Both the position numbers and the translations under genes were made by a program. 39,022 nt of DNA. Origin: Anaerolineae bacterium. Its GTDB lineage: Bacteria; Chloroflexota; Anaerolineae; Aggregatilineales; UBA3940. The notes beneath the pieces are model-generated. The model saw nothing but the letters and a program-made list of their open reading frames with translations, did no database searches and was not told the DNA's origin. This document shows, in pieces, positions 1 through 9,200 of this stretch. The stretch's first letter is position 1. Every line of letters begins with the position of its first letter. The stretch is from assembly GCA_016926255.1 (NCBI GenBank), contig JAFGOY010000025.1, positions 1-39,022 on the forward strand. The letters are read 5' to 3'.

Positions 1-1
1 C

Positions 2-1126
2 TTCTGGTTCTGGCATTCTTTTTGCTCACTTTCCTCTCTTTTTGTGAGCTTTCATTCTATCATCACAAGTGCGGCTGTAGTACTAGGGCCGCGCGTCGGC
101 GAGCACGTGCAGATGAAGCCGGGCAGCGAACTTCAGTACCTGACGCTGGCCGACTGGATTGTCCGTGGGGAACCGGTCTATTTCATCGAGACGAATTACA
201 GCAAGCATACCATGCCCGATTCGCCGCATGGCGCATTGCTCGAATTCGTAAAGCAATATCAGCACGAAGATGTCACGCTGAAGCTCTATCGCGTGGGGGG
301 GGTGACGGGACAGACTGCGGAGGTCGTCTACGAAAAGCGCCTGCCGCCCGCCGATATGCTGGAAGCAGCCTATGCCAGCCTCTATGCCGATCTATCGACA
401 GCCAGCCCGGAAACGGTGACTGTGGTTTTCCCCGGCAGTCAGGCGGAGATGGTCGATGCGGCGAACGACGGCACCGTCATACCACTGACGCTCGACAGGT
501 GGCCTCCCGACCGGGAAGAAGCAGCAGAAGTGCTGTCCGATCTGGCCACAGACGACAAGCAGGTGATCGAACTGATTGAAGTCGCCGGATACCAGACTGA
601 CCCCAATCAGGCGATCCTGCAGGCGGCCCAGGCACTTTTCTACCACGTCAGACAGATCTGGCATGAAGACCAGATCACACAGACGACTTATATCACCGGG
701 CCGGTTGCGCCGGATTGGGAAGATACCGGTTATCGCTGGGAAGACGCTATTGATCTGGATCGGGTTGCTATTGTCGATCCCGTCACCGGGGCCGGCGATT
801 GGGCACGCATCGCCTATACCTGGCGCACCGATTCGCCCGTGCAGGATTCGTTCAGTGTGTTTACTCATATTGTCGATGCGGAGGGGAATCTCGTCGCCCA
901 ATATGACGGCATCCCCGGTGGCGGCCTCTACCCGCTGACCGTCTGGCAGCCCGGCAAACCGGTCGTCGACCGGATTGCTATCCGGCTGCCTGCCGACTTA
1001 GCGCCGGGAGACTACGCGATCAATGTGGGGATTTATTCGCCAGAAAGCGGCCTCCGACTGCAGGTGACGGCAGGCAGCACGTTGGCCCCGGACTACGCAA
1101 CCATCGGGCGGATCAGCGTACAGTAG
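2..1126 (+). CDS. C-terminal part of a membrane glycosyltransferase-like protein (partial)
   Basis: The reading frame is open from the left edge of the window, so this is the 3' part of a longer gene. The first ~25 residues are hydrophobic or aromatic and look like the end of a last membrane helix. They are followed by a soluble region that opens with a leucine/alanine-rich segment and a 'PVYFIE' strand, as in the C-terminal part of multi-membrane-span family 39-like glycosyltransferases. The last ~100 residues (FTHIVDAEG, VAQYDG, LPADLAPGDYAINVGIY) form a beta-sandwich type found at the end of many Chloroflexota glycosyltransferase-like proteins. A GTG at 44 could in principle start a shorter protein but has no ribosome binding site. 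Frame 1 over bases 1-40 also encodes a very hydrophobic stretch, so a frameshift near the edge is possible. Function is inferred from layout only. It converges on sbcC with a 19-base gap. Confidence 0.55.
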   Translation, partial: FWFWHSFCSLSSLFVSFHSIITSAAVVLGPRVGEHVQMKPGSELQYLTLADWIVRGEPVYFIETNYSKHTMPDSPHGALLEFVKQYQHEDVTLKLYRVGGVTGQTAEVVYEKRLPPADMLEAAYASLYADLSTASPETVTVVFPGSQAEMVDAANDGTVIPLTLDRWPPDREEAAEVLSDLATDDKQVIELIEVAGYQTDPNQAILQAAQALFYHVRQIWHEDQITQTTYITGPVAPDWEDTGYRWEDAIDLDRVAIVDPVTGAGDWARIAYTWRTDSPVQDSFSVFTHIVDAEGNLVAQYDGIPGGGLYPLTVWQPGKPVVDRIAIRLPADLAPGDYAINVGIYSPESGLRLQVTAGSTLAPDYATIGRISVQ

Positions 1127-1145
1127 GTGACCGGCACCCAGTCGA

Positions 1146-3698
1146 TCAGGTGATTTCGATCAGGGAACCATCAGGTGTTTTGGTGACTTCGATATGGGCC
1201 GGGAATGCTTCTCGCAGTTCCTCGATATGGGTGATCACGAGGATCAGGGCGAAGTCGTCCTTGATCGCGTTGATCGCCTGAACCAGCCGCTCACGCCCCT
1301 GCGTATCCTGCGTGCCAAAGCCCTCATCGAGGATCAAGGTCCTGAGCTGCGCCCCGGCACGCCGGGCCAGCAGACGCGACAGGGCCAGCCGTATGGCAAA
1401 GTTCACCCGGAATGCCTCGCCGCCGCTGAAAGTATCGTAATCGCGGGTGCCCAACTCGTCGGAGATCCGGATGTCAAGCGTTTCTTTCGTCCCCCCGGTG
1501 ACCTTTTCACGCTGTGTCTCGAACCGGATATGCATCCGCCCGTCGGTCATCCGGGCGAGGATGTCGTTGGCCTCGGCCTCGATCTCCGGGATCGCGGCAT
1601 CGATTAACATGGCAGGGATGCCATCCTTCCCGAAAGCGACTCGCAGTTCTTCGTAGATGCCGTATTCCTCGGCGGACTGGTCGCGATCTTCGTGCAGCTT
1701 CTCACGGCGGGCGCGGAGCTGTTCGAGCGTGTTCAGCTTTTGCTCGGCGGCCCCTACCCGGTAATGGGCCTGGCGCTCCTGGTCACGCAGTTGATTGAGT
1801 TGCGGTTCCCAGGGTTGTAATTCATCGATCTGCTGCGTCAGCATCTCCAACTCGGCTTCCAGGCCGCCCAGTTCACCCTGATCCTGCCCGATGCGTTCGC
1901 CGATTGAGGCGACCTGTTCTTCCAGCCGCGCCAGCCGTTCTTCGGCATCTGGGAAGTTTTTCCGCACGTGGTCGAGATCGGCTTTGTACTGTTCAAAAGG
2001 CTGGTTCTCAGTCGCCGCCACCTGCGCCTGCTGATGCGCCTCCTGGTCATAGCCCACTTCGGCCAGCCGCGCCTCAAGACCGGCTAGCTGTGCCCTGGCC
2101 TCGTGCGCATAGTCTTCTGTTGTAAGCATCTGATCGATCTCTTCCAGGTGTGCGTCAAGTTGATCCAACTCGGCCTGCTCACCTTCGATCTGGCTGATCT
2201 GCTCGTTGAGCAGCACAATCTGATCCTGCCGGGGCTTGAGATTGCGAAGTTCGGCGGCAGCCTTGTTGAAATCTTTGAGCAGTTCGTCGATCTGTCTTCC
2301 CGTGTCGGCAGCCTGCGCTTCTTTATCCTGAAGCTCCTGTTCCTTTTCGCCGCGCTCGCCGACAAGACGATCGAGCAGGTCGGCACGATGTTGTTCACTG
2401 AGCGGCTGGCGGCACAAAGGGCAGTCGGCATCCTCAGCACCGTCGATCTGGGCATACTGGTCATCGAGATGGTTCAACTCGTTTCGCAGGTTATCGCTGG
2501 CGGCATCCAGTTCAGCCTTGAGCACCCGCAGCCTGGAAATTTGCTCGCCGGTCTGATCTTGTTCAACCTTTCTTGCTTCCAGCACTGCGACAATGTCCTG
2601 CGCCTCTTTGAGCGTTTCCCGCTTGCCCTCGACAGGGACGATTCGATCATCCATTTCAACCCGCTGGCGGGTCAGCGTGCGCTGCTCGGCCTCAAGTCCA
2701 CTGCGGGCCGAGGCAATATCCTGCTGAAAGGCGTTAAGCTGCTCGCGGAGATCGCTTTGCTCGCGCAAGCGTTCGCCGAACTCGCGTTCTGACTGTCGGG
2801 CTTCTTGAAGAAGCCGGTAGCCCTCCTCGATATTCTCCGCCTGGGCGAGGGTTTCCTCGTATTCGGCTAGCCGCCCCCGGATCGTTTCGGCCTCCGCATT
2901 CAATCGATCCAGGTCACCCAGGTCGCGGGAGATGCGGTTTTGCAGATCGTCCCGGCGAAGGGTGATGGTCTCATAACGACGCCGGGTTTCTTCCAATTCC
3001 TGAACATGCCCGGCGGCTTCTTCTACCTGCTGCCTGAGATCTTCGAGCGATGCATTCGCCTCGTCCAGATCGTTCCGATATTCATTCTCGCGTACAAGCT
3101 CTTCCTGAATCCGTTCCAGTTCGGAGTCGATCTGCTGCCGTTCGAAATCCAACTGGCGCAGCCTTGCCTTGGTGCGCTCCTCGTAGGTTTCCCAGACATC
3201 CAGGCCGAGAATCTCGCCGAGGATCGCCTTTCTCTCGCCGGGGGTTTTCTGGGTGAACTCGTCTGCGCGACCCTGAACGAGAAAAGCAGAGTTGATAAAC
3301 GTATCATAATCCAATCGCAGCAGGCTGGTTAACCGCTCTTGCGTATCCCGGATGGTGCTCTCCGATATCGACCGCCAGTCGCCGCCATCCTCGACTTCGA
3401 GATCCAGGGCGCTGATCCCCCGCCCCTTCCTCGATCGGTAGCGTGATACCCGGTAGTGATTGCCGGTCAGTTCAAAGGTCAGCCTGACCCGCATCTCGAT
3501 CTCATCGCCATGAATCAGGTCATCATCGCGGCGGGTGCGCGCCTTGCCCCACAGTGCCCAGGTGATCGCGTCGAGCAGCGACGACTTACCCGCGCCATTC
3601 GCGCCAGTCAGGCATGCGAGGTGCAGACCGGTCAGGTCGAGTGTTTCCGGTTCGCGGTAGGCGAGGAAATTCAGCAGTTCCAGCTTGAGGGGGATCAT
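1146..3698 (-). CDS. sbcC: Exonuclease SbcC (Rad50-like SMC ATPase)
   Basis: An 850-aa SMC-type ATPase of the SbcC/Rad50 family, the ATP-driven subunit of the SbcCD nuclease that cuts DNA hairpins and processes double-strand ends. The Walker A loop GANGAGKSS is at residues 32-40. Two long coiled-coil arms follow, separated by the zinc hook CPLC (residues 426-429), where two molecules join. The ABC signature FSGGE lies near residue 763 and the Walker B ending LILDEGFGTQD follows. Length is somewhat below E. coli SbcC (~1050 aa) and closer to Rad50/short SbcC forms. The ATG is preceded by GGGAG at good distance. The usual partner sbcD is not adjacent: the upstream gene is a phosphofructokinase, separated by a terminator. 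sbcC therefore probably has its own promoter (extended -10 at 3740-3748). Confidence 0.93.
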   Translation of the reverse strand: MIPLKLELLNFLAYREPETLDLTGLHLACLTGANGAGKSSLLDAITWALWGKARTRRDDDLIHGDEIEMRVRLTFELTGNHYRVSRYRSRKGRGISALDLEVEDGGDWRSISESTIRDTQERLTSLLRLDYDTFINSAFLVQGRADEFTQKTPGERKAILGEILGLDVWETYEERTKARLRQLDFERQQIDSELERIQEELVRENEYRNDLDEANASLEDLRQQVEEAAGHVQELEETRRRYETITLRRDDLQNRISRDLGDLDRLNAEAETIRGRLAEYEETLAQAENIEEGYRLLQEARQSEREFGERLREQSDLREQLNAFQQDIASARSGLEAEQRTLTRQRVEMDDRIVPVEGKRETLKEAQDIVAVLEARKVEQDQTGEQISRLRVLKAELDAASDNLRNELNHLDDQYAQIDGAEDADCPLCRQPLSEQHRADLLDRLVGERGEKEQELQDKEAQAADTGRQIDELLKDFNKAAAELRNLKPRQDQIVLLNEQISQIEGEQAELDQLDAHLEEIDQMLTTEDYAHEARAQLAGLEARLAEVGYDQEAHQQAQVAATENQPFEQYKADLDHVRKNFPDAEERLARLEEQVASIGERIGQDQGELGGLEAELEMLTQQIDELQPWEPQLNQLRDQERQAHYRVGAAEQKLNTLEQLRARREKLHEDRDQSAEEYGIYEELRVAFGKDGIPAMLIDAAIPEIEAEANDILARMTDGRMHIRFETQREKVTGGTKETLDIRISDELGTRDYDTFSGGEAFRVNFAIRLALSRLLARRAGAQLRTLILDEGFGTQDTQGRERLVQAINAIKDDFALILVITHIEELREAFPAHIEVTKTPDGSLIEIT

Positions 3699-3739
3699 CA
3701 GGCAGCTCCCAACAAAAAAAATGATCAGATAGCGTGTCT

Positions 3740-3748
3740 ATTTTAACA
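3740..3748 (-). promoter_or_regulatory. Extended -10 promoter candidate for sbcC
   Basis: Read on the minus strand the bases are TG-T-TAAAAT, an extended -10 element with five of six matches to TATAAT. It lies about 40 bases before the sbcC ATG and just downstream of the terminator of the preceding phosphofructokinase gene. No good -35 box is seen at 16-18 bases, as expected for extended -10 promoters. Confidence 0.4.
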
Positions 3749-3763
3749 CTACCGGTAGAAAAC

Positions 3764-3786
3764 GAACGCCCCTGATCGGGGCGTTC
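3764..3786 (-). terminator. Intrinsic terminator after PPi-type phosphofructokinase
   Basis: A perfect 9-bp inverted repeat (GAACGCCCC / GGGGCGTTC) with a 5-base loop lies 27 bases after the stop of the gene at 3813-4976. On the minus strand it is followed by GTTTTCT, a short T-tract. It separates this gene from sbcC. Confidence 0.75.
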
Positions 3787-3812
3787 AAAAAAACTGGATT
3801 GTGAGCCGAGGG

Positions 3813-4976
3813 TTAGCTCAGGAACATCGGCATTCCGGCAACATGCCGTACTTTGGGCTTGTAGCGCTCAATGTCGTATAGTTCGCCCACGTCGACGACC
3901 TTGCGGCCTTGCATGATCATGCTGATCGGGATGTCGGTGTACACGCCACCGCGCAGTGCGACCATACGCCCACTTTGTCCCTTGAGCACCATATCCATCG
4001 CCATGTGAGCATAGTTGAAGGCGACCATCAGGTCAAGCGAGTCGGGTGCGCCGGAGCGCATCAGGTAAGCAACCTGCTGGTAGATGATCCCCTCCCCGGA
4101 AATTTCCTTGATCAGCTCACCAGTGGTTAGACCGATGCCGCCCAGCTTCTTGTGGCCATAGGCATCCGCTTCGCCGCTTTCTACGATCTCGCCGCCTTCC
4201 ATCCGTGCGCCTTCTGAGATGGTCATCATCGCGTAGTTGCTGGGATTGTTCGCCTTGTCTTCGGCCAGAAAGTGAGCGAGCTTGGTCACATCAAATGGGA
4301 CTTCGGAGATAACCGCACGATCAACACCGGCCAGATATGCGGCGATCAGCGAGGTTTCGCCGGAGTTGCGTCCGAACAACTCGACAATGGCGATACGCTC
4401 GTGTGAACCTGTGCTGGTTCGCAGGTTGTTGATGAAGTTGACGCTGCGGGTAACAGCGGTCGAGAACCCGATGCAGTAGTCGGTGCCAAAAACGTCGTTG
4501 TCCATCGTCTTGGGAATACCCATGACCCGGACGCCTTCGCGGTGGAGCCGTTCGGCGTAGCTCAACGTATCGTCACCGCCAATTGAGATGACAACATCCA
4601 GGCCAACCGAATTGACCACTTTCATCACGTGATCGGTGTAGTCCTTGTTCGGCTGATCTGCGGACCAGTCCGCGTCGCGGAGAAACTCCGGAACAGCCTC
4701 GGCCTTCACGTTGCTTGGCTTGGTCCGCGAAGTGTGGAGCCATGTACCACCAGTCCGGGCAATGCGGCGGACTTTATACTTGTCCAATACTTCGACACAA
4801 TTCTGGTTGTTTTCGGAGTCTATCGGCTCATCAGGGTGATAATTCAGAAGCCCAGCCCAGCCACGACGAATACCAAGCGCCTCGTGTCCTTCTTCATCGG
4901 CTCGATCAACCAAAGCCTTAATGCAGGGATTCAAGCCGGGAACATCGCCACCACCGGTTAAAATGCCTATTCTCAT
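3813..4976 (-). CDS. 6-phosphofructokinase, predicted pyrophosphate-dependent
   Basis: A 387-aa phosphofructokinase (family PfkA) that phosphorylates fructose 6-phosphate at C1. The start at 4976 is chosen because GAGGAG stands 8 bases ahead and the conserved N-terminal motif LTGGGDVPG follows at residues 6-14; a further in-frame start 51 bases upstream has no such support. The donor-site residues are diagnostic. GGDD at 133-136 has Asp where ATP enzymes have Gly (E. coli Gly104), and PKTMDND at 155-161 has Lys where ATP enzymes have Gly (E. coli Gly124). In this family that pair marks use of PPi, which also makes the reaction reversible. Sugar-phosphate contacts such as SHERI and EGARMEGG are present. 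It lies immediately downstream of the ATP-type paralogue, in the same direction, with a 154-base gap. Confidence 0.9.
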   Translation of the reverse strand: MRIGILTGGGDVPGLNPCIKALVDRADEEGHEALGIRRGWAGLLNYHPDEPIDSENNQNCVEVLDKYKVRRIARTGGTWLHTSRTKPSNVKAEAVPEFLRDADWSADQPNKDYTDHVMKVVNSVGLDVVISIGGDDTLSYAERLHREGVRVMGIPKTMDNDVFGTDYCIGFSTAVTRSVNFINNLRTSTGSHERIAIVELFGRNSGETSLIAAYLAGVDRAVISEVPFDVTKLAHFLAEDKANNPSNYAMMTISEGARMEGGEIVESGEADAYGHKKLGGIGLTTGELIKEISGEGIIYQQVAYLMRSGAPDSLDLMVAFNYAHMAMDMVLKGQSGRMVALRGGVYTDIPISMIMQGRKVVDVGELYDIERYKPKVRHVAGMPMFLS

Positions 4977-5052
4977 TGGTCCTCTCCTCAATAGGTGTTG
5001 AGATATGTAACAAAAATGCGCGTCCAATGACGAGCGAATTACTATATCTGGG

Positions 5053-5100
5053 AAATTGCCATTATTTTACCCGGAAATCTCAATCTAGGTAGGGCAATTT
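5053..5100. repeat. Inverted repeat between the two phosphofructokinase genes
   Basis: AAATTGCC (5053-5060) and GGCAATTT (5093-5100) are perfect 8-bp inverted arms separated by 32 bases. The arms fall in the 154-base gap between the paired phosphofructokinase genes. There is no T-tract, so it does not look like a terminator. It could be two operator half-sites or the base of a large leader hairpin. Confidence 0.35.
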
Positions 5101-5130
5101 TCAAATGTTCTCAAGCAATAGGACTCGCAG

Positions 5131-6105
5131 CTAGCGAGTCAGAATCTTCAATAACTCTGAATAACCGGGATTGATCGGGCGCTGTTTCCCGATCACTTCT
5201 TCCAGATTGCGCAGCACAATATCTGTCCCTTCCAGTGCCGTCATCACCCCGGATTTACCTTCTTTTAAAGCATTGACGGCAGCAACGCCAAAGCGAGTTG
5301 CCAGCAGCCGGTCAAAGGTTGTGGGTCGTCCACCGCGAACGACGTGTCCAAGGATCGTTGTCCGAACCTCGAAACCAATATCATGGGCGGACAGACTTTC
5401 AGCGATCTGCTGGCATTTCAGATTCGCCCCCTCCGCAACGACGATCATCGCGTGGGATTTGCCCTTCATGTAAGCATCTTCTACAACTGCGTTAACATGC
5501 TCAAGCGTCACTTCTTCCTCAGGGATGATCATAAACTCGGCCCCGGTGACCAGTCCGGAAACCATGGCGAGATACCCGCACTTGTTGCCCATTACCTCGA
5601 CGAGGAAAACCCGCTCATGGGATGAAGCTGTATCACGCAGGCGGTCGATGGCTTCAATGATTGTGTCAAGGGCAGTGTCGACACCCAATGATGAAGCCGT
5701 GCCCCAGATATCGTTGTCGATGCTGCCGGGGATTCCGATCACTTTGACCCCGCGTTGATGCAGGGCCAGCGCCCCGCTCAGGCTGCCGTCCCCCCCGATG
5801 ACCACCAGTGCGTCGATGCCGTGTTCGTTCAGGCGGCGGATCGCCTTTCGCTGGTAGGCTTCTTCCTTAAACTCCGGCAACCGTGCGGTCTGAAGGAAAG
5901 TTCCACCAGCCTGAATGATTCCGGCCACATCTCGTGTATCCAGCCGTTCGATATCGCCATTTACCAGGCCGCGATATGCCTGTCGAATGCCATAAACTTC
6001 AAGATCATAATAAGTGCCGGCGCGCACCACTGCTCGAATAGCGCCGTTCATACCAGGGGAGTCACCCCCGCTGGTCATCACCGCAACTCGTCGTATTTCA
6101 CTCAT
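5131..6105 (-). CDS. pfkA: ATP-dependent 6-phosphofructokinase
   Basis: A 324-aa phosphofructokinase of the usual bacterial length, committing fructose 6-phosphate to glycolysis. The start at 6105 is favoured because AAGGTGG lies 8 bases ahead and the protein then opens with RRVAVMTSGGDSPGMNG; an in-frame start 30 bases further upstream lacks this. The donor loop GGDGS (104-108) and the PGSIDND motif (126-132) both carry Gly at the two positions that decide between ATP and PPi, so this is the ATP-type enzyme. The catalytic Asp is D130. MGNKCGYLA and AEGAN are the typical substrate-site motifs. It is followed by the PPi-type paralogue and preceded by dnaE with a 190-base gap that holds no gene. 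Confidence 0.93.
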   Translation of the reverse strand: MSEIRRVAVMTSGGDSPGMNGAIRAVVRAGTYYDLEVYGIRQAYRGLVNGDIERLDTRDVAGIIQAGGTFLQTARLPEFKEEAYQRKAIRRLNEHGIDALVVIGGDGSLSGALALHQRGVKVIGIPGSIDNDIWGTASSLGVDTALDTIIEAIDRLRDTASSHERVFLVEVMGNKCGYLAMVSGLVTGAEFMIIPEEEVTLEHVNAVVEDAYMKGKSHAMIVVAEGANLKCQQIAESLSAHDIGFEVRTTILGHVVRGGRPTTFDRLLATRFGVAAVNALKEGKSGVMTALEGTDIVLRNLEEVIGKQRPINPGYSELLKILTR

Positions 6106-6294
6106 AACGTAAACCACCTTTGTATTCAATATCATTTACACAGGAAAAACCGGGGAATTACATCTCTTCAACCAGGTTATTCCCTGCTGGTATTCACAAA
6201 TGACTTGAAGAATCTCTATATATGATAACAAGCCATTGTTAACATTTGATTGAGACAATTTTAGACTAGGTCAACAATCTCACTCCCCCAAAAA

Positions 6295-9200
6295 TCAGGA
6301 GGAGATGACCTGAATGGCCCCCTGACCGACTAAGTGAGAGAGCTTGGCCTCCAGATCAGGACAATAATGCGTCGTATCATTTGAAAAGTCAATTTCTACA
6401 TTGCCGTTTTGATCCGAAACGACGAACGAGAACTGATCGTTTCCCGGATAACTGATCAACACACCATGAATATGCTGCATTTTCCGCCGGTCAAGTTCCG
6501 GATCGTCAGAACGCTCGATTCTGATACGGAGTTTCACCGATATATTCGTATTGCCAGCAGGTTTTGAAGGTTTAACGACGCGCGGAGCAGCCTGGCCACC
6601 GTTGGCAGCCTGCTGCGGAACATCGTCCATTGCGGGCTCTGCCAATCCGGGCACAGCAGTTTCAGGATTTTCTTCCACCAACTGCCCCATTTCCGACTCT
6701 GGCGCCGCATCCGGCACTGTTTCATATGGCAGGCTATCGACCGGTTCCAGCGGTGGAGGGCTGACGATCTCATATTCTTCCGGGGGGGGCGAATAGTCAT
6801 ACGAGGGTTGATCGGAACCGTAGTCATCCAGGCCATCGTAATAGTAGTCAGATTGATTATCCCCATTATCATTAACCGATGCAGTCTCTTCCGGCTGCTC
6901 TGTCCCGTTATCGTTGGGGCCAGGGATTGGCTGCAAGATTTCAAAGTTCGTCGTGGCGTCGTCGCAGAGCAGTTTAGGTTCTCCACGCTGCGCATCGATT
7001 TTCCCACGTACCAGTAAAACACGATCTGGCTCCCACAGGTGTTTTGTTTCATCCCAGGTGCTCGGCCAGATCACCACTTCGATATGCCCGTACAAATCCT
7101 CCAGACCGGCAAAGGCCATCGGCTTGCCTTTCTTGGTTGTATGAGGCCGGACATAGTTGACCATTCCCGCCATTGCTACCTGCCGGTCGTGATCGGCTTC
7201 GGAGAGATCGGTGCTGTAGGCAGTAACGACCTGCCCGATCTTGTCGATGACGCTTTTCAGTGGATGTTCAGAGATGTAGACACCGACCAGCTCGCGTTCC
7301 CACTGGAGCATCTCGCGGCGGCTCGCCGGATTGGACACTTCCGTTACCAACACGCCGCTGGCGTCAGTGTCGAGCTTAACACCGGTGGTATCGCCAAACA
7401 GGCTCATTTGCCCGACATCAGCCGCCCGGTGCAGGCTGACACTGAAATTCATCAACCGGTCGAGCGATTCAAGCAGCACCGGTCGCCCGGCAAACATATC
7501 GAGCGCGCCGACCTTGATCATTGACTCCAGCGCCCGCTTGCCAACATCTCGCAGATCGACCCGCTGGCAGAAATCGGTGAGGTCGACAAAGGGCGTGTCC
7601 TCACGGGCAAGCAAGATCGCCTCGACTGACCCCTCTCCGACATTCTTGATTGCACTCAGGCCATAGCGGATCGCCCGGCTGCCATCGACGCGATCTTCGA
7701 TGGTGAAATCATGCTGGCTGAGATTCAGATCAGGCGGCAGGACATCGATTCCCATCCGGTGGCAGTCGGCGATATAGTTGCCGACCTTGTCCGTGTTCGC
7801 ACGCTCGATTGTGAGCAGGGCAGTCATGTATTCGTGTGAATAATGCGCCTTCAGATAGGCAGTTTGGACCGTCAGAATGGCATAGTCAGCGGCGTGTGAC
7901 TTGTTGAACCCGTAGCGGGCGAAAAACTCGATATCGTCAAATATCCGGCTGGCAGCTTCGGCAGAGACTCCCCTTTCCGGTCCCTGATTCTGGAACTTGG
8001 CGCGGTGCTTCTTTAACTCGTATTCCTTCTTTTTGGCGACCGCGCGGCGCATCAGGTCGGCTTCACCAAGCTGGTAGCCAAACAGTTCAGAAGCGATCTG
8101 CATGATCTGCTCCTGGTAAACGATAATGCCGTAAGTCTCGCTCAGGATCGGTTCGAGTTTCTCGTGGTGGTAGGCGACTTCCTCCTCACCATGCATACGC
8201 CGGATGTAGGTGGGGATGTACTCAATCGGGCCGGGGCGGAATAGCGAGATACCGGCGATGATGTGCTCAAACCGGGAAGGTTTCATCTCGGTGAGCATCC
8301 GCGTCATACCGGCCCCTTCTACCTGGAATACGCCGCTTGTATTGCCGCTGGTCAGCAACTCGAATGCCTTGTCAAGGCTGGCGTTGTATTCCGGGTCATC
8401 CTCAAGATGCCGGTAGGGGATATTGTCCAGGTCGAAGTGAACGCCGTGATAATATTCGATCAACTCGCAGGCTTTACGCATGATCGTTAACGTGCGAAGT
8501 CCCAGGAAATCGACCTTGAGTAACCCAATCGATTCGACGATCTCCATCGGCCACTGAGAGACGGCCCCCAACGCCTCGTCATCGCCGCGCGTAGGCCGGT
8601 GAAGGGGCGTATATTCCACCAGCGGCTGATCGGCGACCAGCAGTCCGCACGCATGGGTGCTGGCATGCCGGGCGACCCCTTCCAGGCGCATGGCGTTGTC
8701 GAGCAGATTCTTGATATAAGGCCGATTTTTATCTTCGTAGGCGGCCTTCATGTCAGGAATATCTTCGAGCGCGTCTTTTAGCGAAACAGGCTTGCCGGGG
8801 ATGTTGGGGATCAGGCGGGCCAGTTGATCCACCTCGTTCAGGGGAATGTCGAGCGTGCGGCCAACATCGCGCACGGCAGCGCGCGCCCCCAGCGTTCCAA
8901 AGGTGATGATCTGCGCGACCTTGTCCTCCCCGTATTTGTTCACACAATAGTCGATCATCTCATTGCGGCGGTCATCGGGGTAGTCCAGGTCGATGTCGGG
9001 CATGCTGACGCGCCCCGGATTCAGGAAACGCTCGAAAATCAGGCTGTTTCGCAGCGGGTCGATATTGGTGATCCCCAGGCTGTAGGCAACCACCGACCCG
9101 GCCCCGGAACCGCGCACATTCCACCAGATATCGTTGTCTCGTGCAAATTCACACAGGTCCCACACGATCAGGAAATACGTATCGAACCCCATGTCGTGAA

